A DNA stretch of 64,000 nt from Lignipirellula cremea. Its GTDB lineage: Bacteria; Planctomycetota; Planctomycetia; Pirellulales; Pirellulaceae. The first letter of the stretch is position 1; the number at the start of each line of letters is the position of its first letter. A program made the position numbers and the translations under genes. Shown here one piece after another: positions 55,509-63,777 of this stretch. Location: contig NZ_CP036433.1 in NCBI RefSeq assembly GCF_007751035.1, positions 5,561,001 through 5,625,000 of the forward strand, written 5' to 3'. Under the pieces are notes generated by a model. That model did no database searches, was not told where the DNA came from, and worked only from the letters and a program-made list of their open reading frames with translations.

Positions 55509-55955
55509 TGGTGCGTCAAACCAAAAAATCAGGTTTCTCTCAATCAGCCGCCGGGCGCTAGCCCACGGTTTTTTTGGCAGCACAGCAGCACGGCCCAAAT
55601 CGCTCACTCTAAGATTGAAGATTGACGCAGCACTAGAAGAACGCCAGTCGCTTAAGCGGTTTCGACGTGTGGTATCAAATCGCAATTTCTTCGCTTTACC
55701 GCGCGCCAGCAGCAGCCTGCGACCGTTCCTGGCTCTTCTCCTGCTGACGTATCAACAGAAAATGAAAGTAGTTACAGCGATTTGCGTACGACCGCGCAGC
55801 ATCGTCTCCCGCGGCTCGCCGGCTGGAGATCGCCCCCGCCGGAATTTGAGATGCGTCGCAATCGTGTAAAGAAAGGTACGAGCATGGCCTTCTAGTTCAA
55901 CCGAATTCCTCTTGCCTTCGCTCGTAAACATTCGGCCCAAATACACGAGCGACGA
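55509..55955. other. intergenic, hairpin only
   Basis: 447 bp between convergent genes. The CTAG-core hairpin at 55548-55575 is the only structure seen; no gene supported. Confidence 0.5.
55548..55575 (+). terminator. GGGCGCTAGCCC hairpin with T-run
   Basis: GGGC/GCCC stem (55553-55556 with 55561-55564) around loop GCTA, extended by a bulged CCG/CGG, then seven T (55569-55575). It probably terminates the Nudix gene. From memory, similar GCTAGC-core hairpins recur in planctomycete genomes. Confidence 0.6.
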
Positions 55956-56591
55956 TTATCCGTCCTTCGGCTTCTTCGCCACATCAAGACTCCGCCAGCA
56001 GTACCACGTGGCGATGGTGGCGAAAGGACGCCAGGGGGCGGCGATCTCCAGGCTGGTCTGCTTGCTGGGCAGGTCGTTCAGCTGATAGGAATCGCGGATC
56101 GCGGAGCGGATGCCCAGGTCGTCGTGCGGGAAGACGTCGAGTCGACCGAGTGCGAAGATCAGGAACATCTGGGCCGTCCAGCGTCCGATCCCTTTCACTT
56201 GCGTTAACTGGGCGATGATCGCTTCATCGTCCAACCGGGCGATGCTGCGGAGCTTGACCGTGCCGTCTTCTGTTTTCTCGGCCAGGTCCAGCAGGTAGCT
56301 GGCCTTTTGCGCGGACAGGCCGAGCGCACGTAGCTGTTCCAGATCGCAGGCCAGCAACCCGGCCGCCGTGATCTTTTGCGGCGCCAGGTGCTGCTCCACC
56401 CGGGTGCGGATCGACCGGGCGGCAGCGGTGGAAATCTGCTGCGAAATGATCGACCGGACCAGCATGCCAAAGCGGTTCGGCTCCAGCTTGAGCGCAAACG
56501 GCCCGACCGCGTCCATCATGGCCGCCATGACCGGATCGCCCGACCGCAAATGCTGCTGGGCCGTCTCCAGCGGCAGGTTTTTCCAGGTCAT
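55956..56591 (-). CDS. AlkA-like DNA-3-methyladenine glycosylase
   Basis: A 211-residue HhH-GPD base-excision glycosylase. Motifs: LVRSIISQQIS near residue 44, the helix-hairpin-helix LTQVKGIGRWTAQMFLIFALGR, and DVFPHDDLGIRSAI containing the catalytic Asp. No iron-sulfur Cys cluster, which fits the AlkA/MagII group rather than endonuclease III. It would excise alkylated purines. No N-terminal regulatory Ada fusion. Confidence 0.9.
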   Translation of the reverse strand: MTWKNLPLETAQQHLRSGDPVMAAMMDAVGPFALKLEPNRFGMLVRSIISQQISTAAARSIRTRVEQHLAPQKITAAGLLACDLEQLRALGLSAQKASYLLDLAEKTEDGTVKLRSIARLDDEAIIAQLTQVKGIGRWTAQMFLIFALGRLDVFPHDDLGIRSAIRDSYQLNDLPSKQTSLEIAAPWRPFATIATWYCWRSLDVAKKPKDG

Positions 56592-56777
56592 CAGGGTTCG
56601 TCCTGCAGGCGAGCGATGCGTCTCCCTGGGAGAACAGCAGTCGCCGGGGATTCAAGGGACGTGTAACGAATTACTGTCGGAACTCAGAGAATCGTCGTCT
56701 TTCGCTCGGATCGCGAACGGATTGACTGCTAGAAATTGATTCGTCGTTTCGAGGAAGAACCGACGTCGGTCACTCGT

Positions 56778-56819
56778 CTTTCACTTTGTGAAAGAACGCG
56801 TACTTTCGCGGAGCGAAAG
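56778..56819. repeat. double-hairpin dispersed repeat, copy A
   Basis: CTTTCAC-TTT-GTGAAAG (56778-56794) and CTTTCGC-GGA-GCGAAAG (56803-56819) are perfect 7-bp hairpins with 3-nt loops, joined by AACGCGTA. A related element occurs at 61809-61839. It lies in the gap between the glycosylase start and the desaturase stop. Confidence 0.75.
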
Positions 56820-56837
56820 TCGACTTTCCTCGCGTTG

Positions 56838-57887
56838 CTAACGGGCCAGACGTTTCCGCTCCATCGCTCGCGGGCTGGGGGTGCGCACATTCCAGGCGAG
56901 TCCGCACAACTCCATGCCGCGAATCACCAGCCAGCTGACATCCAGTTGCCACCAGGCCAGCCCATGCCGGGCCGACGTCGGAAACGCATGATGATTGTTA
57001 TGCCACCCTTCGCCAATCCCCAGCACGCCGCAGAGCAGGTTGTTGGTCGACTGGTCCGACGACTCATACGTGCGCGTGCCAAACAGATGACACACGGAGT
57101 TGATCGACCAGGTGATGTGATGCGTGATAAACACCCGGACCAGTCCGCCCCAGAGCAGCCCCAGCCCGGCGCCTTGCCAGGACCATGTGGCCACTCCGCC
57201 AATCGCCGTCGGAAGGGCAAAGCTGAGCAGCACCCACAGGTAGTATCTCTTATCGACCGCGACCAGTAGTTCTTCTTCCAGCAGGTCAGGCGTATAGCGT
57301 TCCAGTTCCGGCTGGCTCCAGTAACCGGCAAACAGCCAGCCGACCTGGGCGTACCAGAAACCCCGCAGCGAGCCCAGCCAGTCGTCGCCATGCAGATGCG
57401 GCGAGTGCGGATCGCCCGGCAGGTCGGACCACTGATGATGCCGGCGATGCATGGCGCACCAGATCAGCGGCGAGCCTTCGACGGAAAGACAGCCCAGCGC
57501 CATCCAGCAGGCCCGCACCCACGGATACGTTTCAAATGAGCGATGCGTCAGCAGGCGATGGAAGCCGATCGTGATACCCATCCCGGTCAGCAACCAGCCG
57601 CCGACCAGCAGGCCCAGATATAGCCAGCCCATAAAGCCGTAGCTCCAGGTCCAGGCGATGGCGCCAATCAGGCCCAGGAACGGCAGCCCGACGGCGATGC
57701 CCATCATTAGTTTCTGCGGCCAGGGAGCGGCCGGGATCTGGGTTAATGACGCCGCCGCGGTCGGATCGACGGGAGGGGCCGTTGCAAGGCGGGTGTCTGC
57801 CGGCTGCAGCGCTGGCTGGTCAAGGGTCGCCGCCTGGGAATCCGATTCGTCAATGTCCTGGGAGATGAACGAGTCCTTGCTCAACAT
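56838..57887 (-). CDS. membrane fatty acid (acyl-CoA delta-9 type) desaturase
   Basis: A 349-residue di-iron desaturase with the three His boxes HRLLTH (110-115), HRRHH (147-151) and HNNHH (about 285), plus about four hydrophobic helices (60-80, 85-105, two around 210-250). An N-terminal 55-residue Pro/Ala/Thr-rich tail precedes the catalytic part. It inserts a double bond into saturated acyl chains, adjusting membrane fluidity. An RNA-binding protein of a cold-linked type lies next upstream on the same strand. Confidence 0.93.
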   Translation of the reverse strand: MLSKDSFISQDIDESDSQAATLDQPALQPADTRLATAPPVDPTAAASLTQIPAAPWPQKLMMGIAVGLPFLGLIGAIAWTWSYGFMGWLYLGLLVGGWLLTGMGITIGFHRLLTHRSFETYPWVRACWMALGCLSVEGSPLIWCAMHRRHHQWSDLPGDPHSPHLHGDDWLGSLRGFWYAQVGWLFAGYWSQPELERYTPDLLEEELLVAVDKRYYLWVLLSFALPTAIGGVATWSWQGAGLGLLWGGLVRVFITHHITWSINSVCHLFGTRTYESSDQSTNNLLCGVLGIGEGWHNNHHAFPTSARHGLAWWQLDVSWLVIRGMELCGLAWNVRTPSPRAMERKRLAR

Positions 57888-58050
57888 AAATTACGTCGTG
57901 TTCTCGAAGAGTGATCTGGCGGGAAGCAGGCAGAACCGGTCTGGTAAAACTGCAGTAACGATCAGCGTCTTGCCCGGCAGGAATCTGGTCAGGCAGACGC
58001 TCGTTGTGATTGACGGGAAAAAAGAAGCGGCTCACCCGGAGGCAAACGGT

Positions 58051-58353
58051 TTAGTAACGACCGCCTCCACCGCCGCGATTGCCACCGCCGCCATCGCGAC
58101 GGGGTTGACGGGGCAGGGCTTCATTGACGACCAGCGTGCGGCCGCCCATTTCCGATCCGTTCAGGGCGGATACGGCGCGACTGACTTCTTCCGGCGAATC
58201 CATTTCGACGAAACCGAATCCACGGCTCCGGCCCGACTCTCGATCCATGATGACTTCGGCGGAAAGGACGTTGCCATGCGGCTGAAACATCGTTTCCAGT
58301 TCCGTGTTGGTACACGACCAGGGCAAGTTGCCCACATACATTTTTTTGGCCAT
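58051..58353 (-). CDS. RRM RNA-binding protein with glycine-rich tail
   Basis: A 100-residue protein: one RRM with RNP2 MYVGNLPWSC and RNP1 RGFGFVEM, followed by a Gly/Arg-rich tail of about 15 residues. This is the class of small bacterial RNA-binding proteins, often cold-induced, that act as RNA chaperones. The frame is open to 58467, but a -10-like TATACT at 58474-58479 would put the transcript start there. AAGGA 9 nt before the ATG at 58353 favours that start (ATG 58359 is the alternative). Confidence 0.88.
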   Translation of the reverse strand: MAKKMYVGNLPWSCTNTELETMFQPHGNVLSAEVIMDRESGRSRGFGFVEMDSPEEVSRAVSALNGSEMGGRTLVVNEALPRQPRRDGGGGNRGGGGGRY

Positions 58354-58810
58354 TGCCATCGATCCTTGCGTTTCACCTGCTTCTGCGTAAACGAAAGTGG
58401 ACCGGTTCGGAATCATGGGGCCGGCAGGAAACGCGACCGCCGCACCCAGACAACCGTTTGGCTCCATGGGTGAAGTATAAAAGATTTGAGAATCCGCTAT
58501 CAGCGAACGTTCTCGTTTTCATGTAAAAATTCTGTAAAAATCAGCCGTCGTAGTCCGCCTTTCTTTTACCCGGCGGTAGCATTCGTCCGCCCTGGCAAGC
58601 CGCTTCAAACCCCATGCAAGAAACTTGTCATTGTGTCAATGGCGATCCCATATCGCCCTTGCACAAGGCTTGCACTAGACTCGCATCCGTCCGACGACGG
58701 CGGAAATCGGCCGAAAATCGCCCGCCTCGACATGTGCAAGGCGGTCCGAACCGGGGCGTTGGGCGGTTCCCGCTGCGGGAGCACAGGTCCCTTTAGCTGG
58801 CAGTCGAATC
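58354..58810. other. divergent intergenic region with long leader
   Basis: 457 bp. It includes an inferred leader of about 110 nt for the RRM gene, which fits cold-shock-type regulation. No other gene is seen. Confidence 0.45.
58474..58479 (-). promoter_or_regulatory. probable -10 box of RRM gene
   Basis: TATACT on the minus strand, within T-rich sequence. The -35 is not clear. Confidence 0.4.
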
Positions 58811-60190
58811 ATGACAACACCTGACACCTCGCGTTTGCCGCTTTCGCTTCCGCACCCTGCCCCGCCGCCGCGGCCTTACGATGGGCCCCCGCGAGAAGAA
58901 GTGATCGCCCTGCGGCGCCAGTTCCTGTCGCCGGGCCTGGTGCAGTACTACCGGGAGCCGCTGCTGATTGTCGACGGCCAGATGCAGTACGTGTGGGACG
59001 AAACAGGGAAGCAGTATCTCGACGGGTTCGCCGGCATCGTTACGATCTCCGTCGGACATTGCCATCCGGAAATTGTCGAAAGGGTCCGCGAACAGGTCGG
59101 TCGGCTGCAGCACACCACCACCATTTACCTGCATCCCACGATCGGCCAGCTGGCCCAGAAAATGGCGGCCCACATGCCGACCGGCAGCGGGCTCGATGTC
59201 AGCTATTTCACCAATTCCGGCAGCGAAGCGAACGAGATCGCCATCCTGGCTTCGCGCGAGCATACGGGCAATGTGGATGTCGTTAGCCTGCGCAACAGCT
59301 ACCACGGCGGCACGCAGGGAGCGATGGCCCTGACCGCCCACGGCAACTGGAAGTTCAAATCCAGCCCCAGCCATAACGTCAAGAACGCAACGCCAGGCTA
59401 CTGCTATCGGTGCCCTTACGGACTCGAATATCCCAGTTGCGACGTCCGCTGCGCCCGGGATATCGAAGAGCTGATCCGCTACGAAACGACCGGCGAAGTC
59501 GCCTGCTTTATCGGCGAGCCGATCCAGGGCGTCGGCGGGGTGGTGACTCCGCCGCCTGAGTATTTCCAGATCGTTTACGACATTGTTCGCCGCCACGGGG
59601 GATTGTGCATCGCCGACGAAGTGCAAACCGGGTTCGGCCGCACCGGCGAGCATTTCTGGGGCTTTGAGAACTGGGGCGTCACTCCCGACCTGGTCACCAT
59701 GGCCAAAGGAATCGCCAACGGGGCCCCGCTGGGAGCGTGCGTCACCCGGCCCGAGATCGCCCAGGTGATGGCGAACCGCGTGCACTTCAATACGTACGGC
59801 GGAAATCCGATCAGCATGACCCAGGGGCTGGCGACGCTGGAAATCATCGACAAAGAGAACCTGCAGGAGAACGCTCGCGTGGTGGGGAACCATCTGCGGG
59901 AACGGCTGGAGGAACTAAAGACGCGGCATCGCATGGTGGGCGACGTCCGCGGCAAAGGACTCATGCTGGGCGTTGAACTGGTGCTCGATAAAACGTCCAA
60001 AACCCCCGCATCCGCCGCCACAGGCGAGATCATGGAGCTCGCCCGCGAGCGCGGCCTGCTGCTGGGGAAAAGCGGCCTGTACGGCAACGTCTTGCGGATC
60101 AAACCGCCGCTGTGCATCACCCGCGACGACGCCGACTTTATGGCCGATTGCCTGGAAGAAACACTTACTCTCGTGGAAGCTCAATCATGA
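58811..60190 (+). CDS. class III aminotransferase, AGXT2-like
   Basis: A 459-residue PLP enzyme of the alanine-glyoxylate aminotransferase 2 / omega-aminotransferase branch. Motifs: TNSGSEANEIA, RNSYHGGTQGAM, IADEVQTGFGRTGEHFWGFE with the PLP Asp, and TMAKGIANG with the Schiff-base Lys. An unusual Cys cluster (CYRCPYGLEYPSCDVRC, about 198-214) could bind a metal or be structural. The stop overlaps the following dehydrogenase start as ATGA. The pair suggests an omega-amino acid (beta-alanine or beta-aminoisobutyrate) as substrate, with the semialdehyde passed on (inference). Confidence 0.88.
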   Translation: MTTPDTSRLPLSLPHPAPPPRPYDGPPREEVIALRRQFLSPGLVQYYREPLLIVDGQMQYVWDETGKQYLDGFAGIVTISVGHCHPEIVERVREQVGRLQHTTTIYLHPTIGQLAQKMAAHMPTGSGLDVSYFTNSGSEANEIAILASREHTGNVDVVSLRNSYHGGTQGAMALTAHGNWKFKSSPSHNVKNATPGYCYRCPYGLEYPSCDVRCARDIEELIRYETTGEVACFIGEPIQGVGGVVTPPPEYFQIVYDIVRRHGGLCIADEVQTGFGRTGEHFWGFENWGVTPDLVTMAKGIANGAPLGACVTRPEIAQVMANRVHFNTYGGNPISMTQGLATLEIIDKENLQENARVVGNHLRERLEELKTRHRMVGDVRGKGLMLGVELVLDKTSKTPASAATGEIMELARERGLLLGKSGLYGNVLRIKPPLCITRDDADFMADCLEETLTLVEAQS

Positions 60191-61635
60191 AATACCCCGC
60201 TTTGGCGAATACCATCGCCGCGGGTTCGTCCCGTGAAATGTTGCCGATTCTCAGTCCGCTCGACGGCAGCACGCTGTCGGAAGCGCCCTTGTCGACGGCC
60301 GCCGATGTCGACGCCGCCGCAAAGGCAGCCGCCGAAGCCCAGGTCGAATGGGGCGCCCGGACCATCCGTCAGCGAGCGCAGGTCTTTTTCCGTTACCGCC
60401 AACTGCTGGAGCAGCACCAGCACGAACTGGCCGAGCTCATCCACGAAGAGAACGGCAAAATGCCTGGCGAAGGGCTGGCCGAGATCGTCCGCGCCATCGA
60501 GGTCACCGAGTTTGCTTGCGCCCTGCCGCAAATGATCGCCGGCGAAGTTCTAGAGGTCAGCTCCAATGTGGAGTGCCGCACGCAGCGTTCCCCACTGGGG
60601 GTGACGGCCTCGATCACGCCGTTTAACTTCCCCATGATGGTGCCGCACTGGACGATCCCGATCGCCCTTTGCCTGGGCAACGCGATGCTCTTCAAGCCGT
60701 CGGAAAAAACGCCGCTGAGCGCGATGCGCACCGCCGATCTGCTGCAGCAGGCGGGCCTGCCCGACGGGCTCTTTAGCGTCGTCCATGGCGACCGCAATTC
60801 GGTCGAAGCGATCTGCGATCACCCACTGATCAGGGCGGTGACCTTTGTCGGCTCCACCGCAGCGGCCAAAGCCGTTTACATCCGTTCGACCGGCAACCTC
60901 AAAAGGGCGCTCTGCCTGGGCGGCGCCAAGAACCACCTGATCGTGCTGCCCGACGCGATTGAAGAGCAAACGGCCGTGAACGTGATTGCTTCCATGGCCG
61001 GTTGCGCCGGCCAGCGCTGCATGGCGGCCGCTTCGATGATCGCCGTCGGCAAGGTCGACTCCATTATCGACAAGGTCTGCGAGGAAGCGAAGAAACTCGT
61101 CCCCGGCAAGAACCTTGGCGCCGTGATTTCGCTGGAATCAAAACAGCGGATCGAACGTTACATCGACGAGGCCGAAGCAGCCGGCGCCCGGGTGCTGGTC
61201 GACGGCCGCAACACGGTCGTGGCCGGACGCGAAGGCGGCTATTATGTCGGCCCCACCGTCCTCGACGGGGTAACGCGCGAGATGAAGATCGCCCAGGACG
61301 AAGTCTTTGGCCCGGTCCTGGCCATCCTTCGCGCCAGCGATGTCGAACAGGCGGTAGCGATCGAGAACGCTTCCCCCTACGGCAATGCGGCCGCCGTTTA
61401 TACCCAGCGAGGCGGCGTCGCCCGGACCATCGCCAACCAGGCCAGCGCCGGCATGATCGGCGTGAACATCGGCGTGCCGGTGCCGCTGGAGCCGTTCGGC
61501 TTCGGCGGCTGGAACGACAGCCGTTTCGGCGTCGGCGATATCACGGGCCGCGGTTCGATTGAGTTCTGGACGCAGACAAAGAAGATCACCAGCCGCTGGT
61601 CGACCGAACTCAAACAGGGCTGGCTGGGCGACTAA
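60187..61635 (+). CDS. mmsA: CoA-acylating methylmalonate-semialdehyde dehydrogenase
   Basis: A 482-residue aldehyde dehydrogenase of the MMSDH type, which oxidises (methyl)malonate semialdehyde to propionyl- or acetyl-CoA with NAD+. Motifs: ASITPFNFPMMVPHW (MMSDH-specific), FKPSEKTPLSA, FVGSTAAAKAVY, LGGAKNHLIVLPDA, and GCAGQRCMAA with the catalytic Cys. The ATG at 60187 overlaps the aminotransferase stop by 4 nt. With the upstream aminotransferase it would make a two-step route from an omega-amino acid to acyl-CoA. Confidence 0.93.
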   Translation: MKYPALANTIAAGSSREMLPILSPLDGSTLSEAPLSTAADVDAAAKAAAEAQVEWGARTIRQRAQVFFRYRQLLEQHQHELAELIHEENGKMPGEGLAEIVRAIEVTEFACALPQMIAGEVLEVSSNVECRTQRSPLGVTASITPFNFPMMVPHWTIPIALCLGNAMLFKPSEKTPLSAMRTADLLQQAGLPDGLFSVVHGDRNSVEAICDHPLIRAVTFVGSTAAAKAVYIRSTGNLKRALCLGGAKNHLIVLPDAIEEQTAVNVIASMAGCAGQRCMAAASMIAVGKVDSIIDKVCEEAKKLVPGKNLGAVISLESKQRIERYIDEAEAAGARVLVDGRNTVVAGREGGYYVGPTVLDGVTREMKIAQDEVFGPVLAILRASDVEQAVAIENASPYGNAAAVYTQRGGVARTIANQASAGMIGVNIGVPVPLEPFGFGGWNDSRFGVGDITGRGSIEFWTQTKKITSRWSTELKQGWLGD

Positions 61636-61985
61636 GGATTGCGAAGCTAGTCACTTTTATAATTTAGTTTCGTGGTTTTGCGAGAAAGCAGCCGCAGAAA
61701 GTCGACCTACACTCCGTGCAAGATCGCGTTCTTTTGCGGGGACCGTGAAAGGATCAACTGATCGATTCGCGTTCGCCGTTTTGAGGAAGTACAAACGCCG
61801 GACAGTCGCCTTTCACTCCGTGAAAGGACGCGTACTTTCTGCGCCGGCTGGTTTGCAAAACAACCAAACCAAAATCGACAGTAATTACCTTCGCGCTCCG
61901 AGCAAAAGACGACTGACTGTCGCCTTTGCCGGAACCAGCGGAGTACACGTCCTTTCCCTCCACCCCGGCGACCTGGCTGACGCTT
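61636..61985. other. intergenic with hairpin repeats
   Basis: 350 bp between mmsA and the symporter gene. It carries one clear and one degenerate copy of the CTTTCAC-type hairpin element; otherwise no gene. Confidence 0.55.
61809..61839. repeat. double-hairpin dispersed repeat, copy B
   Basis: CCTTTCAC-TCC-GTGAAAGG (61809-61827) is a perfect 8-bp hairpin, followed by ACGCGTACTTTC as in copy A at 56778. A more diverged third copy spans about 61697-61740. Confidence 0.7.
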
Positions 61986-63497
61986 ATGAAATTCATCGTC
62001 ATCCTGCTTTATTTTGCCGTGCTGCTGCTGATCGGCGCTTTGGCGTCACGGCGGGTGAAAACGCTGTCGGACTTTTACGTCGGCGGGAAGAACCTGGGCT
62101 ACTGGGTCGTGGCATTCAGTTCCCGGGCGAGCGGGGAATCGGCCTGGTTGTACCTGGGGCTGACGGGCCTGGGCGCCATGCTGGGCCTGCAGGCGATGTG
62201 GGTGGTCGTTGGCGAAACGCTGGGAGTGGCCATCGCCTGGTTCTTCATGGCGCGGCCATTCAAAAGAGCGACCGACGCCTGCGGCGCCATGACCGTGCCC
62301 GACTATCTGGTCAGCCGCTTTGCCGACTGGCCGCGTACGGCCCGTTTTCTGCGTTACCTGTCGGCCGCGGTGCTGACGATTTTTGTCACCATTTACGTCA
62401 GTGCGCAGATCGACGCGACCGGCATTGCGTTTGAAGCGTTCCTGAAGTCGGGTTACTTCCGGGGCGCCCTGATCGGCTTTGGCATCGTTGTCATTTACAC
62501 CCTGTCCGGCGGGTTCGTGGCGGTCGCCTGGTCGGACCTGTTCCAGGGGCTGGTCATGCTGGCCGGTCTGCTGTTGCTGCCGATCGCCGCCCTGATCGTG
62601 CTGAGGAGCGGGACGAACCCGACTCCGCTGTCCGCCATTTTCTTTGGCGACCTGCTGCCGCACACCGGCGACGGGTGGCTGTCGACCGCGACGATGATCG
62701 GCTATCTGGCGATTGGGCTGGGGTTTCTGGGATCGCCGCAAGTGTTTGTGCGGTTCATGTCGATTCGCGACGAACAGGAGATCCTTTCCGGCCGCTGGGT
62801 GGCGATCGTGTTCACGATTCTGACCGACGGCGGGGCCGTGCTGGCAGGCATGTGCGGCCGCGTGCTGGTCGAGCAAATACAGCCCGGCGTGGAGCTGTTT
62901 GGCGAGGGAAACGTGCTGGGAAAAAGCGGACAGCTCGTCCTGCCGGTAATGGTCGAGCAGCTTTTTCCCGCGATGATCGTGGGCGGGTACGTGGCGGCCG
63001 TGCTCGCCGCCAGCATGTCGACGATCGACTCGCTGCTGGTCGTGGCTTCCAGCGCGGTGACGCACGACATGATTGAATCTTCGACCACCCGCAAGCCGAC
63101 GGCGGGGCAGTTGAACTGGCTGTCCCGCGGCGTGACCCTGGCGCTGGCGCTGGTCGCCCTGGGGATTGCGATGGGGGTCGCGGTGCTGGTTCCTGGCAGG
63201 TCGGTGTTCTGGTTTGTTATCTTTGGCTTTTATGGCATTGCCGCATCGTTCTGCCCTTTGACGGTGCTGGCGTTATTCTGGCCGCGTTACAACGCCCCCG
63301 GCGCCGTGGCGTCGATGTTCACCGGTTTTCTGTCGATCCCGCTATTCAAGTTCGCCGTCCCCCACCTGCCGGTCGTCGGGCCCTGCTTCGTCAGGATCGA
63401 AGAGATGCTGCCTTCGTTCCTTTTGGCGCTGGCCGCCGGCGTGGTGGTGACGCTGCTCACCAGTCACAAGGCGACCGACGACAATCGTCCCGCCTGA
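61986..63497 (+). CDS. sodium:solute symporter (SSS family)
   Basis: A 503-residue transporter with about 13 predicted membrane helices in the PutP/SglT fold. Family marks: an N-terminal SDFYVGGKNLGYWVVAFSSRASGESAW (unwound TM1), GLGFLGSPQVFVRFMSIRDE, and MSTIDSLLVVASSAVTHDM in TM8 (Na+ site Ser/Thr residues). It resembles proline/pantothenate-type carriers. Being downstream of the aminotransferase-MmsA pair, it may import the amino acid they degrade. The ATG at 61986 opens the first helix; the frame extends to 61926. Confidence 0.9.
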   Translation: MKFIVILLYFAVLLLIGALASRRVKTLSDFYVGGKNLGYWVVAFSSRASGESAWLYLGLTGLGAMLGLQAMWVVVGETLGVAIAWFFMARPFKRATDACGAMTVPDYLVSRFADWPRTARFLRYLSAAVLTIFVTIYVSAQIDATGIAFEAFLKSGYFRGALIGFGIVVIYTLSGGFVAVAWSDLFQGLVMLAGLLLLPIAALIVLRSGTNPTPLSAIFFGDLLPHTGDGWLSTATMIGYLAIGLGFLGSPQVFVRFMSIRDEQEILSGRWVAIVFTILTDGGAVLAGMCGRVLVEQIQPGVELFGEGNVLGKSGQLVLPVMVEQLFPAMIVGGYVAAVLAASMSTIDSLLVVASSAVTHDMIESSTTRKPTAGQLNWLSRGVTLALALVALGIAMGVAVLVPGRSVFWFVIFGFYGIAASFCPLTVLALFWPRYNAPGAVASMFTGFLSIPLFKFAVPHLPVVGPCFVRIEEMLPSFLLALAAGVVVTLLTSHKATDDNRPA

Positions 63498-63501
63498 CCC
63501 G

Positions 63502-63585
63502 CATGTCGCCGAAGTCGCCAGACTTTGGAGCGAGTCTTCAGGGCTGTGGGAGACGCGATCAGCCTCTGGCGAGTTCGGCTACGGC
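63502..63585. repeat. 84-nt dispersed inverted repeat, copy B
   Basis: GCCGAAGTCGCCAGA pairs with TCTGGCGAGTTCGGC with one mismatch; the flanks and total length match copy A at 49597-49680. It begins 5 nt after the symporter stop. Confidence 0.8.
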
Positions 63586-63708
63586 CTTCCATGCATGTGA
63601 CGGATTACTGAAACCCAATCGGAGGGGATCGGGCGAAAACCGGCTGGAAACGCACCGGCGATCGCACATCCGCCGGCGGTTTACGCTATCCGTCGGGACG
63701 GCATGCGA

Positions 63709-63714
63709 TATAAT
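63709..63714 (+). promoter_or_regulatory. consensus -10 box before DUF1552 gene
   Basis: A perfect TATAAT, 63 nt before the ATG. No good -35 at 16-19 nt. Confidence 0.45.
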
Positions 63715-63777
63715 AGGAGGAAGGTGCTGCCCGTTGCACGCCTTGAATCTTCGTATCCTTGCCTTAGGAAGGACGCA

